Assembly (NCBI GenBank): GCA_949316495.1
Contig: OX439000.1
Span: 8,124,501 to 8,188,500, forward strand
Direction of reading: 5' to 3'
DNA: 64,000 nucleotides
From: Amphiduros pacificus
Taxonomy: Eukaryota > Annelida > Polychaeta > Phyllodocida > Hesionidae
This document shows, one piece after another, positions 1-12,702 of this stretch; the stretch's first letter is position 1, and each line of letters starts with the position of its first letter. The notes beneath the pieces were generated by a model. That model was not told the origin of the DNA. It did no database searches and saw only the letters and a program-made list of their open reading frames with translations. The position numbers and the translations under genes are program-made.

Positions 1-1290
1 AGCTTATGAAATACAGCAGGTTTGTTATTTACATCTCATGTCACCTGTGAAAGATATACATGTCTGAAAGTGGACAAAATATTGAGTCGTTTAACCCAAA
101 TAGTATTATACATGACCAACACGAGGCTCTGTTCAGTTTTGGTCCAGTAGCTGGTATATGTGGAGTATGTTTCATACAGTGTTATGGATGTTCTGGAGGC
201 AGATAATTATGATAATAATCAGCACTGGTTCCTGGTACTACACCTCTCAGAACTCGGGGCAGAACTGACCAAGTGATGCCAAGTACGAGGAAACATAAAA
301 AAATCCATCCTGTTGTAATTCTGAGTCCTGTTCACAGGTAAAAGGTTCAGGAAGAATTTGACCTGTGCTTTGGCCCCCTCTCAGATCTCTGCTGCATCTG
401 CCATCTTCACCAGGTATAGGGCTCGTTAATTCAGGACCTGTCCGGCTGATTGCTGTTCTGTAACCTTTGACTGTGAAAAAATAATCACCAAAAGAGCAAC
501 TGGGCCAAGCCAGATGGTTCAATCTTCTTTGAAACTATGTATTTTGCAGAGGTTCCTGTCAAAACCATGTGGAACAATTTCAGAAATGAAACGCTTCCTT
601 TTATGATGTCACTGGCACATGTAAAACAAATAGCATTCATAGCACTAGTTAGCATTCCAAAGGCATAAGGATTATTAAAATCACTTTCAGATTGTTTAAA
701 AATAAGATCACAAATTAGCATACTTATCAACTCCATATGATTATGTGAATGGCAAACATACAGCAGCATTTAGATATGAAATAAAAAGTGGACGAAAGAA
801 CATATATTTCTAAGAACTTTGCCACTGAACTACCCAGATGTGCAATGTTTTTTTTATGGTTTATGACATTATATTAATACAATTGAATTTCTATTAGCAT
901 GTCTTTTTTGATAGTGTCCTTGTTCTCTTGATGACTTAAAATATATAGTAGCTCAATGGCAGAATTTGGGTTTGTTGGTGAAACCTAGATTTAAGCAATG
1001 CCTGGATTCCTAGAACTTGCAGCAAGATCAAAGAAGCCTCCTGGGAACTCGTATTAAACTTGGAAGAGAGGTGTACTTGACATATGGGTCAGAGTGGTGG
1101 GATCACACGATTTCACCACCTCTGTAGTCAGATCTCACACCATTTACTCCATGCGAATAATTCACAAATTGTGAGAGACATAAAATTGTGATTGATTTAT
1201 TTGCAAAGACAAGATAAGACTGCAAACAGTTTCACTCCTTCTAGGTTGATCTATGTACACTGACAGAGATAGGACCACCATCATCCATTG
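1..1290. other. Non-coding stretch, nothing recognised
   Basis: AT-rich sequence with only short chance open frames. No exon of the HSPA12 C-terminal half, transposon or RNA gene was recognised. Confidence 0.5.
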
Positions 1291-1292
1291 CA

Positions 1293-1975
1293 GCATCCTC
1301 CTATACATTCAACTGAGCATGATCACCCTCTGCTCTACCCTCCTATACATTCAACTGAGCATGATCATCCTCTGCTCTATCCTCCTACACATTCAACTGA
1401 GCATGATCATCCTCTGCTCTATCCTCCTATACATTCAACTGAACATGATCACCCTCTGCTCTACCCTCCTATACATTCAACTGAGCATGATCATCCTCTG
1501 CTCTATCCTCCTACACATTCAACTGAGCATGATCATCCTCTGCTCTATCCTCCTATACATTCAACTGAGCATGATCATCCTCTGCTCTACCCTCCTATAC
1601 ATTCAACTGAACATGATCATCCTCTGCTCTACCCTCCTATACATTCAACTGAGCATGATCATCCTCTGCTCTACCCTCCTATATAACTGAGCATGTTCAC
1701 CCTCTGCTCTACCCTCCTATACATTCAACTGAGCATGATCACCCTCTGCTCTATCCTCCTACACATTCAACTGAGCATGATCATCCCCTGCTCTACCCTC
1801 CTATATAACTGACCATGTTCATCCTGTGCTTGATCTTCCTATATATTCAACTAAATATGATATGTTTGCTTATCCTCCTATATATTCAACTAAATATGAT
1901 ATGTTTGCTTATCCTCCTATATATTCAACTAGATATGATATATTTGCTCTTATCCTCCTATACATTTAACTGAGC
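1293..1975. repeat. 42-bp minisatellite
   Basis: About 13 well-kept 42-base units (core cctcctatacattcaactga) run to about 1,830, followed by three AT-richer decayed units to about 1,975. The period is divisible by three, so two overlapping frames stay open; the resulting 'proteins' are artefacts. Confidence 0.95.
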
Positions 1976-2235
1976 ATGGCCAAGTATCGAGTGCACAGTG
2001 AGCATTTCAGGCAGAAGCTTCACTGCCAGCAGACATCTGCACACCACAAATTGCTCAATGCCCCAAACATAACCAGACAAAGAAATATGGCTCCATTTGA
2101 GAAGTGATGCAATTTTTTTCTGACTTTATGTTTACAATAGATTAACAACAAACTTGATGATAAATATATAATATGAGTATGCTTCCGGTATCACAGTGGG
2201 AGGCTGACAGCTGTCAGCAGAAACCTGCGGCATGA

Positions 2236-2467
2236 TTCACGTCCACAATTCCTTCAGATTAAAATTGTTAACTGTATACTAAAACTTCTAATAAAATACT
2301 ATTTTTTAGATTTTTTAGATATTCATATCCATTTAGCAAAATCTTGTCTGTTTCACGTCCACTATTCCTTCAGATAAGACTTGTAAGCTGTATACTAAAA
2401 CTTCTAATAAAATACTATTTTTAGATTTTTTTAGATATTCATATCCAGTTAGCAAAATCTTGTCTGT
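2236..2467. repeat. Tandem duplication of 116 bp
   Basis: Two neighbouring copies start with ttcacgtccac (2236 and 2352) and end with agcaaaatcttgtctg. They differ by a few substitutions and one or two bases in T runs, so this is a fairly recent local duplication. Confidence 0.9.
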
Positions 2468-3568
2468 TACTATTAAATGAGATCAAACAGATGGTTTGGT
2501 TTTTAATTTTATTTTTAGTGAGTCATTTCTAAGGAGAAGTAACCCAGCTAAATCTGCTATGTCCTTGCTATATGAGGGTGGTTTAAACCTGCTGAGGGCA
2601 CCACCTATCTCTGTTCCAATTTAGTCACCATGACAACTTGCAGGTTGTTTTTACAACAAACAGACATGCACCAACAAACACTGCCATGTGCTGACAACAC
2701 ATGAACATTATATTTCAATCACCTTCAATTTTTTTAAATTATATTTTGTAAAAAAAATATTTTGATGTATGTGTTTTTGATGCAATGTATATTTTCCTGG
2801 ATGTCATTTAAACATGAAAAAGAAGATATTTTCTTTAATTTTGTAAATGTTTCAAACTTTAGTTTTTCCTCTTATGATCTCATCAGCCACACCAGGCAAA
2901 CTTGGAGATTAAAGCTTTAAGGTTTCTACAAACAATATTACTCATCCATGTCTCAGCTGACATCACCATTAATCCATGATACGCCCTTGTGCCATATGAT
3001 TACAGTGCCCCCTGGTGGCCGACAGATGGTCGCCAGGTATGCTATGCTACCTTCTATACTTCTCTGTGTTTAAAATCATCTATATAAATACCTATTAACG
3101 AGAAATCTAATATTGATGGATTTTATTGTCTTAATTTACCAATATACTAAACCAGGTGGAGAATCAGCTTTCTAAAATTAAACCTTACTAATATGAGATA
3201 TAATGAGGATGTGTGTGAGTTTGCAAACTGCTCTGTGCTTTGTATGAGAGAGCCACATGTCCGAGGTAGAGTGAGTGAGGTATGGGAGGAGGCACTGAGG
3301 AGGTCCCACCACCCCCAGACTTACCACTCCGGCATCTCTGTAGGAATAATTACTTCTCCTGCTCATATCTGATCAGATGTTCCTCATTGCCCATGCTAAA
3401 TTACCGTGACTTCATTCTCAATCTGCTACACAAATGCAACCTCATTCTCATGTGATAAACATATGTTATCAACAATGCAATCAATATATCATGAAATGTC
3501 ATGAAACATAAACAAATTTGCAGTAACATAATTGAGTAATAGCTATAATTTTATACATTCATTTAGAT
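2468..3568. other. Non-coding stretch with one CTCF-like core
   Basis: AT-rich sequence without a gene. It holds GTCACCATGACAAC at 2624-2637 (one mismatch from an RFX X-box) and GCCCCCTGGTGGC at 3007-3019 (CTCF-like core). Confidence 0.5.
3007..3019 (+). promoter_or_regulatory. CTCF-like core motif
   Basis: GCCCCCTGGTGGC matches the reverse complement of the canonical CTCF core CCACCAGGGGGC. Binding is inferred from sequence only. Confidence 0.4.
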
Positions 3569-6500
3569 CTGCAGGTATAACAGTCACCTGGCAGGGGCTG
3601 CAGGTATAACAGTCACCTAGCAGGGGCTGCAGGTATAACAGTCGCCTAACAGGGGCTGCAGGTATAACAGTCATCTAGCAAAGGCTGCAGGTTTAACAGT
3701 CACCTAGCAGGGGCTGCAGGTATAACAGTCACTTGGCAGGGGCTGCAGGTATAACAGTCACCTAGCAGGGGCTGCAGGTATAACAGTCACCTAGCAGGGG
3801 CTGCAGGTATAACAGTCACCTAGCAGGGGCTGCAGGTATAACAGTCACCTGGCAGGGGCTGTAGGTTTAACAGTCACCTAGCAGGGGCTGCAGGTATAAC
3901 AGTCACCTAGCAGGGGCTGCAGGTATAACAGTCACCTAGCAGGGGCTGCAGGTATAACAGTCACCTAGCAGGGGCTGCAGGTATAACAGTCACCTAGCAG
4001 GGGCTGCAGGTATAACAGTCACCTGGCAGGGGCTGCAGGTATAACAGTCACCTGGCAGGGGCTGCAGGTATAACAGTCACCTATCAGGGGCTGCAGGTAT
4101 AACAGTCACCTAGCAGGGGCTGCAGGTATAACAGTCACCTAGCAGGGGCTGCAGGTATAACAGTCACCTAGCAGGGGCTGCAGGTATAACAGTCACCTGG
4201 CAGGGGCTGCAGGTATAACAGTCACCTGGCAGGGGCTGCAGGTATAACAGTCACCTAGCAGGGGCTGCAGGTATAACAGTCACCTAGCAGGGGCTGTAGG
4301 TATAACAATCACCTAGCAGGGGCTGCAGGTTTAACAGTCACCTAGCAGGGGCTGCAGGTATAACAGTCACCTGGCAGGGGCTGTAGGTATAACAGTCACC
4401 TAGCAGGGGCTGTAGGTATAACAGTCACCTAGCAGGGGCTGCAGGTATAACAGTCACCTAGCAGGGGCTGCAGGTATAACAGTCACCTAGCAGGGGCTGC
4501 AGGTATAACAGTCACCTGGCAGGGGCTGCAGGTATAACAGTCACCTGGCAGGGGCTGCAGGTATAACAGTCACCTATCAGGGGCTGCAGGTATAACAGTC
4601 ACCTAGCAGGGGCTGCAGGTATAACAGTCACCTAGCAGGGGCTGCAGGTATAACAGTCACCTAGCAGGGGCTGCAGGTATAACAGTCACCTGGCAGGGGC
4701 TGCAGGTATAACAGTCACCTGGCAGGGGCTGCAGGTATAACAGTCACCTAGCAGGGGCTGCAGGTATAACAGTCACCTAGCAGGGGCTGTAGGTATAACA
4801 ATCACCTAGCAGGGGCTGCAGGTTTAACAGTCACCTAGCAGGGGCTGCAGGTATAACAGTCACCTGGCAGGGGCTGTAGGTATAACAGTCACCTAGCAGG
4901 GGCTGTAGGTATAACAGTCACCTAGCAGGGGCTGCAGGTATAACAGTCACCTAGCAGGGGATGTAGGTTTAACAGTCACCTAGCAGGGGCTGCAGGTATA
5001 ACAGTCACCTAGCAGGGGCTGCAGGTATAACAGTCACCTAGCAGGAGCTACAGGTATAACAGTCACCTAGCAGGAGCTACAGGTATAACAGTCATCTAGC
5101 AGGGGCTGTAGGTATAACAGTCACCTAGCAGGGGCTGTAGGTATAACAGTCACCTAGCAGGGGCTGCAGGTATAACAGTCACCTAGCAGGGGCTGCAGGT
5201 ATAACAGTCACCTAGCAGGGGCTGCAGGTATAACAGTCACCTGGCAGGGGCTGCAGGTATAACAGTCACCTGGCAGGGGCTGCAGGTATAACAGTCACCT
5301 ATCAGGGGCTGCAGGTATAACAGTCACCTAGCAGGGGCTGCAGGTATAACAGTCACCTAGCAGGGGCTGCAGGTATAACAGTCACCTAGCAGGGGCTGCA
5401 GGTATAACAGTCACCTGGCAGGGGCTGCAGGTATAACAGTCACCTGGCAGGGGCTGCAGGTATAACAGTCACCTAGCAGGGGCTGCAGGTATAACAGTCA
5501 CCTAGCAGGGGCTGTAGGTATAACAATCACCTAGCAGGGGCTGCAGGTTTAACAGTCACCTAGCAGGGGCTGCAGGTATAACAGTCACCTGGCAGGGGCT
5601 GTAGGTATAACAGTCACCTAGCAGGGGCTGTAGGTATAACAGTCACCTAGCAGGGGCTGCAGGTATAACAGTCACCTAGCAGGGGATGTAGGTTTAACAG
5701 TCACCTAGCAGGGGCTGCAGGTATAACAGTCACCTAGCAGGGGCTGCAGGTATAACAGTCACCTAGCAGGAGCTACAGGTATAACAGTCATCTAGCAGGG
5801 GCTGTAGGTTTAACAGTCACCTAGCAGGGGCTGTAGGTTTAACAGTCACCTAGCAGGGGCTGCAGGTATAACAGTCACCTAGCAGGGGCTGCAGGTATAA
5901 CAGTCACCTAGCAGGGGCTGCAGGTTTAACAGTCACCTAGCAGGGGCTGCAGGTATAACAGTCACCTAGCAGGGGATGTAGGTTTAACAGTCACCTAGCA
6001 GGGGCTGCAGGTATAACAGTCACCTAGCAGGGGCTGCAGGTATAACAGTCACCTAGCAGGGGCTGCAGGTTTAACAGTCACCTAGCAGGGGCTGCAGGTA
6101 TAACAGTCACCTAGCAGGGGCTGTAGGTATAACAGTCACCTAGCAGGGGCTGCAGGTATAACAGTCACCTAGCAGGGGCTGCAGGTATAACAGTCACCTA
6201 GCAGGGGCTGCAGGTATAACAGTCACCTAGCAGGAGCTACAGGTATAACAGTCACCTGGCAGGGGCTGTAGGTATAAAAGTCACCTAGCAGGGGCTGTAG
6301 GTATAACAGTCACCTAGCAGGGGCTGCAGGTATAACAGTCACCTAGCAGGGGCTGCAGGTATAACAGTCACCTAGCAGGGGCTGCAGGTATAACAGTCAC
6401 CTGGCAGGGGCTGTAGGTATAACAGTCACCTAGCAGGGGCTGTAGGTATAACAGTCACCTAGCAGGGGCTACAGGTATAACAGTCACCTAGCAGGGGCTG

Positions 6501-8250
6501 CAGGTATAACAGTCACCTGGCAGGGGCTGTAGGTATAACAGTTACCTGGCAGGGGCTGTAGGTATAACAGTCACCTAGCAGGGGCTGCAGGTATAACAGT
6601 CACCTAGCAGGGGCTGCAGGTATAACAGTCACCTAGCAGGGGCTGCAGGTATAACAGTCACCTGGCAGGGGCTGTAGGTATAACAGTCACCTAGCAGGGG
6701 CTGCAGGTATAACAGTCACCTAGCAGGGGCTGCAGGTATAACAGTCATCTAGCAGGGGCTGTAGGTTTAACAGTCACCTAGCAGGGGCTGCAGGTATAAC
6801 AGTCACCTAGCAGGGGCTGCAGGTATAACAGTCACCTGGCAGGGGCTGTAGGTATAACAGTCACCTAGCAGGGGCTGCAGGTATAACAGTCACCTGGCAG
6901 GGGCTGTAGGTATAACAGTCACCTAGCAGGGGCTGCAGGTATAACAGTCACCTAGCAGGGGCTGCAGGTATAACAGTCACCTAGCAGGGGCTGCAGGTAT
7001 AACAGTCACCTGGCAGGGGCTGTAGGTATAACAGTCACCTAGCAGGGGCTGCAGGTATAACAGTCACCTGGCAGGGGCTGTAGGTATAACAGTCACCTAG
7101 CAGGGGCTACAGGTATAACAGTCACCTGGCAGGGGCTGCAGGTATAACAGTCACCTAGCAGGGGCTGCAGGTATAACAGTCACCTAGCAGGGGCTGCAGG
7201 TATAACAGTCACCTAGCAGGGGCTGCAGGTATAACAGTCACCTAGCAGGGGCTGTAGGTTTAACAGTCACGTGGCAGGGGCTGCAGGTATAACAGTCACC
7301 TAGCAGGGGCTGCAGGTATAACAGTCACCTAGCAGGGGCTGCAGGTATAACAGTCACCTAGCAGGAGCTACAGGTATAACAGTCACCTAGCAGGGGCTGC
7401 AGGTATAACAGTCACCTAGCAGGGGCTGCAGGTATAACAGTCACCTAGCAGGGGCTGTAGGTATAACAGTCACCTAGCAGGGGCTGCAGGTATAACAGTC
7501 ACCTAGAAGGGGCTGCAGGTATAACAGTCACCTAGCAGGGGCTGCAGGTTTAACAGTCACCTAGCAGGGGCTGCAGGTATAACAGTCACCTAGCAGGGGC
7601 TGTAGGTATAACAGTCACCTACCTAGCTGGGGCTGCAGGTATAACAGTCTCCTAGCAGGGGCTGCAGGTATAACAGTCACCTAGCAGGGGCTGCAGGTAT
7701 AACAGTCACCTAGCATGGGCTGTAGGTATAACAGTCACCTAGCAGGGGCTGCAGGTATAACAGTCACCTAGCAGGGGCTGCAGGTATAACAGTCACCTAG
7801 CAGGGGCTGCAGGTATAACAGTCACCTAGCAGGGGCTGTAGGTATAACAGTCACCTAGCAGGGGCTGCAGGTATAACAGTCACCTAGCAGGGGCTGCAGG
7901 TATAACAGTCACCTAGCATGGGCTGTAGGTATAACAGTCACCTAGCATGGGCTGTAGGTATAACAGTCACCTAGCAGGGGCTGCAGGTATAACAGTCACC
8001 TAGCAGGGGCTGTAGGTATAACAGTCACCTAGCAGGGGCTGTAGGTATAACAGTCACCTACCTAGCTGGGGCTGCAGGTATAACAGTCTCCTAGCAGGGG
8101 CTGCAGGTATAACAGTCACCTAGCAGGGGCTGCAGGTATAACAGTCACCTAGCATGGGCTGTAGGTATAACAGTCACCTAGCAGGGGCTGCAGGTATAAC
8201 AGTGACCTAGCAGGGGCTGCGGGTATAACAGTCACCTAGCAGGATGTCTG
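3569..8250. repeat. 29-bp minisatellite, about 161 copies, with higher-order structure
   Basis: A continuous 4.7-kb array of a 29-base unit (core gcaggtataacagtcaccta). Most units differ at one to three recurring positions (CTAGC/CTGGC/CTATC, GCAGG/GTAGG, TATAA/TTTAA). Marker variants recur at fixed distances. CTATC at 4081, 4574 and 5299 is spaced 493 and 725 bases, and ACAATC at 4301, 4794 and 5519 is spaced identically. So blocks of 17 and 25 units were duplicated whole. Near the right end, a 4-base insertion variant recurs at 7,622 and 8,061. Most units carry a PstI site (CTGCAG). Confidence 0.98.
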
Positions 8251-10517
8251 AATGTTTAACATTCACCAAATGGGATTTTTTGGTTTAAGTTTAGTTCATG
8301 TCATCCTCTGAAACAATTGAAATACATCAATGTTAAAGCATGCACACCTCCAACCCCACTGGGTAGCACATATTTATTTGCTGTTTAGTGTTAGATGGAG
8401 TTTTCAGCATTATCTCCACAACAAATTGCCAAACAGGAAAGATTTAAACAGTTCTGAGCTTGTGAGAAGAAAATGAAGGTAGTTTTGTATTCTAAAAGTA
8501 GATTTTAGTGACATCCTATCCCTGACAATAGCATGGTTGACTGTTACCATTACTTATGAACTTTTCATGCTGTAAAGTTCCATACAGACACAGGAATAAC
8601 ATTCATAATTGTACCAATTTTGCACACTTCCCAATTGTAACATTCTCCAAGTTATTTATATGAGTTCCCCCATTGACTATCAAGTCGGTTTTACAAGCTT
8701 CTTGATCAAAGATACCTAAGTCATCTGTTGGGGCAGTTTTTGTTCTTGGAAAAGGGATCATGATTGCTGTCTCACCATTTGTTTACAACATTGGGAACAC
8801 ACTTTGTGTGCTCTTGCGAATATTAATAATGAGCACTAACTGCTTTGAGAAAATTGCTCACTTAGTCAGCCATCTTCCTTGAGGGAGGAGACTGAAGCTG
8901 AGTAAAATGGCATGGATAAAAAGGTCAAACAGCTCTGAGAAAAATTACCATATAAGTCTGTTAGTGTTAGATAATAGTTCTTGAATGCATCTATTCTCAT
9001 TATTTTTTTTATATTGGCTGCCAAATTTTCTTGAAATTGAACCAGGGAGCTATCATTTTTCTTATAATATCTATATTAATAGAGTACTTCAAATAACTGT
9101 CACCTTGATTACATTTGGCTCTAACCTTGAGTCAACCCTTGAGCTTGTATTACATCTATAGGTTATTTTGATCATTTTCCAATCAGCCCTCTGAGCCCCC
9201 TAAGTGGCTACAATTGCCACCAGCACCACCTGGTAACAAGGAAGCAAACCAACCCTTGACCATGGGACCTCAGTTAGCCAACAAGGTCAATAGAACACTT
9301 GTGGCCTCTGTTGATGATATCAAGAACATAAAACACTTAAGCAAATGTATAATTATTTTCTTCGTGAAAAAAACACTATAACATACTAATTATAAACACT
9401 TTCAAAACAACATTGGAAATTCCAGGATTTGTGCAGGGGTTAATTCTAGTACAGACTGTGTTTTTTGTTGTTTAGTGATAAGGCATGTTGATATTAGCCT
9501 GCTACAGTGCTGAGCTACTACAAGACCAACCCTGGTATGGGATGTGTACATTCCATTCCTGATGAATGTGAACCATTAAACACTGCACATTGCAGCCAAT
9601 ACAAATACGACCTTTAAACTGTTTCTTTTTATAGGTAATAAGGTATCTGATAAGGTTCCCAAATCCATCAACTTTGAATTGCTGTTTGGTACTAAAATGA
9701 CATCATTTACTGTCTAAATATTTTCATTGTGCATCACTTGTTTAGGAGCCAAAGAGTACAGTATTTCCATATCTTTCCAGTTTAATAAAAATCATGAGGA
9801 CAGTGGTCTAGTGCCAGATATTTAACCAGTTCCATGTGCATATCCATCATTACCCTTTTGAAGATGACAAGTAGCAATGCAGCATAAATCTGATCTGTTC
9901 TCTCACTTGGTGGGAAATTCATATCTGCTCTGACCCCTGGAGCAATTCTATTTTTTGTGCAAAGAATATTTCTTGGCAATGAACAACATTGGTAATTATT
10001 TAGTGTCTGTCAACACTCTGCATTGATCAATCAGCAATTGCAAAGATGTGCTATTGTTCATTATATAGGTCAATGCCTCTTCCTCCATATAATTGCAAAT
10101 TACTGGTTCCTAAGTGTTCCTCGAATTCAATGATATTGTAATCAATGAACCTGTGAATTCTGACTTTTATGGTCTAACCCCCACTGCAACAATCAAATAG
10201 TTGACTTAATTTCTAAAACTAAACCTCTCAGGAACTGATCTTAGTTTTGACATTAATCTTTTGTGCCAGGTTACTAAATTAAAGCTGATTAGCAGAACTT
10301 ACCAAGACCCACCTGAACTGGGTCTACTGGCAGACAGAAATGCTCTAATGTATAACTATTGTTACTTAGTATGCCCAATGAGAGACTGCAGTCAAAGGTT
10401 CATGATCCAAGTGATCTGACATCTTCACATTGCAACAAACTGTAGCCCCAAAGAATCATAAATAAATGTCATAATAGTTTGTGACCACCCAGAACAACAG
10501 TATATGTCCTTCCCATC
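8251..10517. other. Non-coding stretch, nothing recognised
   Basis: Ordinary AT-rich sequence between two minisatellites. The longest open frame (9782-9979, minus) has no recognisable homology or convincing splice context. Confidence 0.5.
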
Positions 10518-10708
10518 TGTAACTGGTGGTGCATGTAACTGGTGGTGCATGTAACTGGTGGTGCATGTGACTGGTGGTGCATGTGACTGGTGGTGCATGT
10601 GACTGATGGTGCATGTAACTGGTGGTGCAGGTAACTGGTGGTGCATGTAACTGGTGGTGCAGGTAACTGGTGGTGCATGTAACTGGTGGTGCATGTAACT
10701 GGTGGTGC
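10518..10708. repeat. 16-bp minisatellite
   Basis: Twelve tandem units of ctggtggtgcatgtaa with a few substitutions. Its open frames on the minus strand (His/Gln/Pro/Thr repeats) are artefacts. Confidence 0.95.
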
Positions 10709-12082
10709 ACTTAATCCATCCTCTCCTTTAGGGGTTTAACAAGAATCTCTTAATCTATGATCATTTGTTTGACATAAGTTTTAATCAGGCCTTTGATAAG
10801 CTTTAATCAGACCTCATTCAGATTTCAAACAGAAGTAGCAATGATTATCTTGTGTCTTACAATTTATAATACCCAAAGGCATCCAGATTCCAAATGATTT
10901 CTATCACTCCTATAGAAGAGAGAAACTATAATTATATTGCTGACATCTGGACTTTCTCTCCTCATACCAAACTGTGACCATACCACAAATGCCCTCAGGC
11001 TGAAGTGTGACCAGCCAAACCTACTGATAAAGATAGAGATCAGTTTGAAGTGTAAAAGACTGGTATATGTTGGATCTGTTTGTGCCATCTCTTTATGCCA
11101 CACCCCACAACTTGACCTCTGACCTCTCACACTCACAAACCACAAGCATCATGGGATATATACACATTAACCAATCAGAAAGTGGTCCATAAACCCAGTT
11201 CTGCCACACACCCTTATTTTGAAAATCCCACATAAAACAAGGTTTTCTTTACCATTTTCTCGAAATATGATGACCGATCTTTATTTTACTTTGACAAAAA
11301 CATGTTGCTATCAAAATATTCCAGTAAAGTCTGACCCTAAGTGGCCTTCATATCATTTCCTTTTCTTTGAAAGTGATCTGCACTGATGATGTGACTGGAG
11401 TGGTTATCATGAATCCCTTGCAACTTCGCACCACAAGAAAACAATGCCTACCCCGCTTCAAGCTGCCACCTCACGAATGCTCCCAACATATAGGTATCAT
11501 GTATGTTTTTCCTAACAATCTGATCTGACTAAGTCTGGCTACCATTGAAAATGACAGTTGAGACATAGCAGTATTACTCTGAACATCTCAATCATTAAAG
11601 GATGATTCACCTCACAAAATCATTACCCAGTACATGCTACATGTTATTTATGGTGAATGTTTCAGATCATTGCTCTATGGAAAAACATTAAAGATACTAA
11701 AACTATTAGCTGCATGTGGCTTAACTACCTTAAAATATAAACTAGACCTGAGGTATACCATAATATGTACTCATTTAAACTAGTCCTTTTTCATGAAACA
11801 AATATTTCTAAAAATGATAACCTCTTGGTTTAGATTTTATTTTCCATCTTACATATTAAAATGAAGGTCAAACGAGCAAAGTTCTCCAACATTATAATGG
11901 CTAATTAAAACTGACCCATATTTCTCTTTTGAGTAATAAATCTTGTGTGTTTAGATAATCATATTGTTTTGAGTAGACTGCATGGCACCACTGTGGAATT
12001 CCGTTTCTGTTTTTCATCAGTCCGTGTCACATTGGAAGATTCTACGAGAGAGGGTGTCCTCCAAGGCACTCAATTCAAATGG
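10709..12082. other. Non-coding stretch, nothing recognised
   Basis: AT-rich sequence. Both strands are open across about 10,940-11,120 but show no protein signature. Confidence 0.5.
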
Positions 12083-12702
12083 GCAAGTAGAACAGCCAGC
12101 AATCCATACCATAACTCTACCTAGCAAGTAGAACAGCCAGCAATCCATACCATAACTCTATCTAGCAAGTAGAACAACCAGCAATCCATACCATAACTCT
12201 ACCTAACAAGTAGAACAGCCAGCAATCCATACCATAACTCTACCTAGCAGGTAGAACAGCCAGCAATCCACACCATAACTCTACCTAGCAAGTAGAACAG
12301 CCAGCGATCCATACCATAACTCTACCTAGCAAGTAGAACAGCCAGCAATCCATACCATAACTCTACCTAGCAAGTAGAACAGCCAGCAATCCATACCATA
12401 ACTCTACCTAGCAAGTAGAAGAGCCAGCAATCCACACCATAACTCTACCTAGCAAGTAGAACAGCCAGCAATCCACACCATAACTCTACCTAGCAAGTAG
12501 AACAGCCAGCAATCCACACCATAACTCTACCTAGCACGTAGAACTGCCAGCAATCCATACCATAACTCTACCTAGCAAGTAGAACAGCCAGCAATCCACA
12601 CCATAACTCTACCTAGCAAGTAGAAGAGCCAGCAATCCACACCATAACTCTACCTAGCAATTAGAACAGCCAGCAATCCATACCATAACTCTACCTAGCA
12701 TA
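12083..12702. repeat. 41-bp minisatellite
   Basis: About 15 units of 41 bases (core aagtagaacagccagcaatc, then ccataccataactctaccta). Units are nearly identical, with CATACC/CACACC and AACAGCC/AAGAGCC as main variants. Confidence 0.97.

Noticed and set aside
1253-1690. Two overlapping plus-strand open frames of 132-145 codons
   Set aside because: They are produced by a 42-bp minisatellite whose period is divisible by three.
3569-8250. Regular short repeats resembling a CRISPR array
   Set aside because: Units are directly contiguous 29-mers with no unique spacers, in a eukaryotic intron-rich context.
9782-9979. Minus-strand 65-codon open frame as a possible HSPA12 downstream exon
   Set aside because: The sequence does not resemble any HSPA12 block and no convincing donor follows; it ends in a stop.
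10425-10710. Minus-strand His/Gln/Thr-rich open frames
   Set aside because: A 16-bp minisatellite read in three frames.
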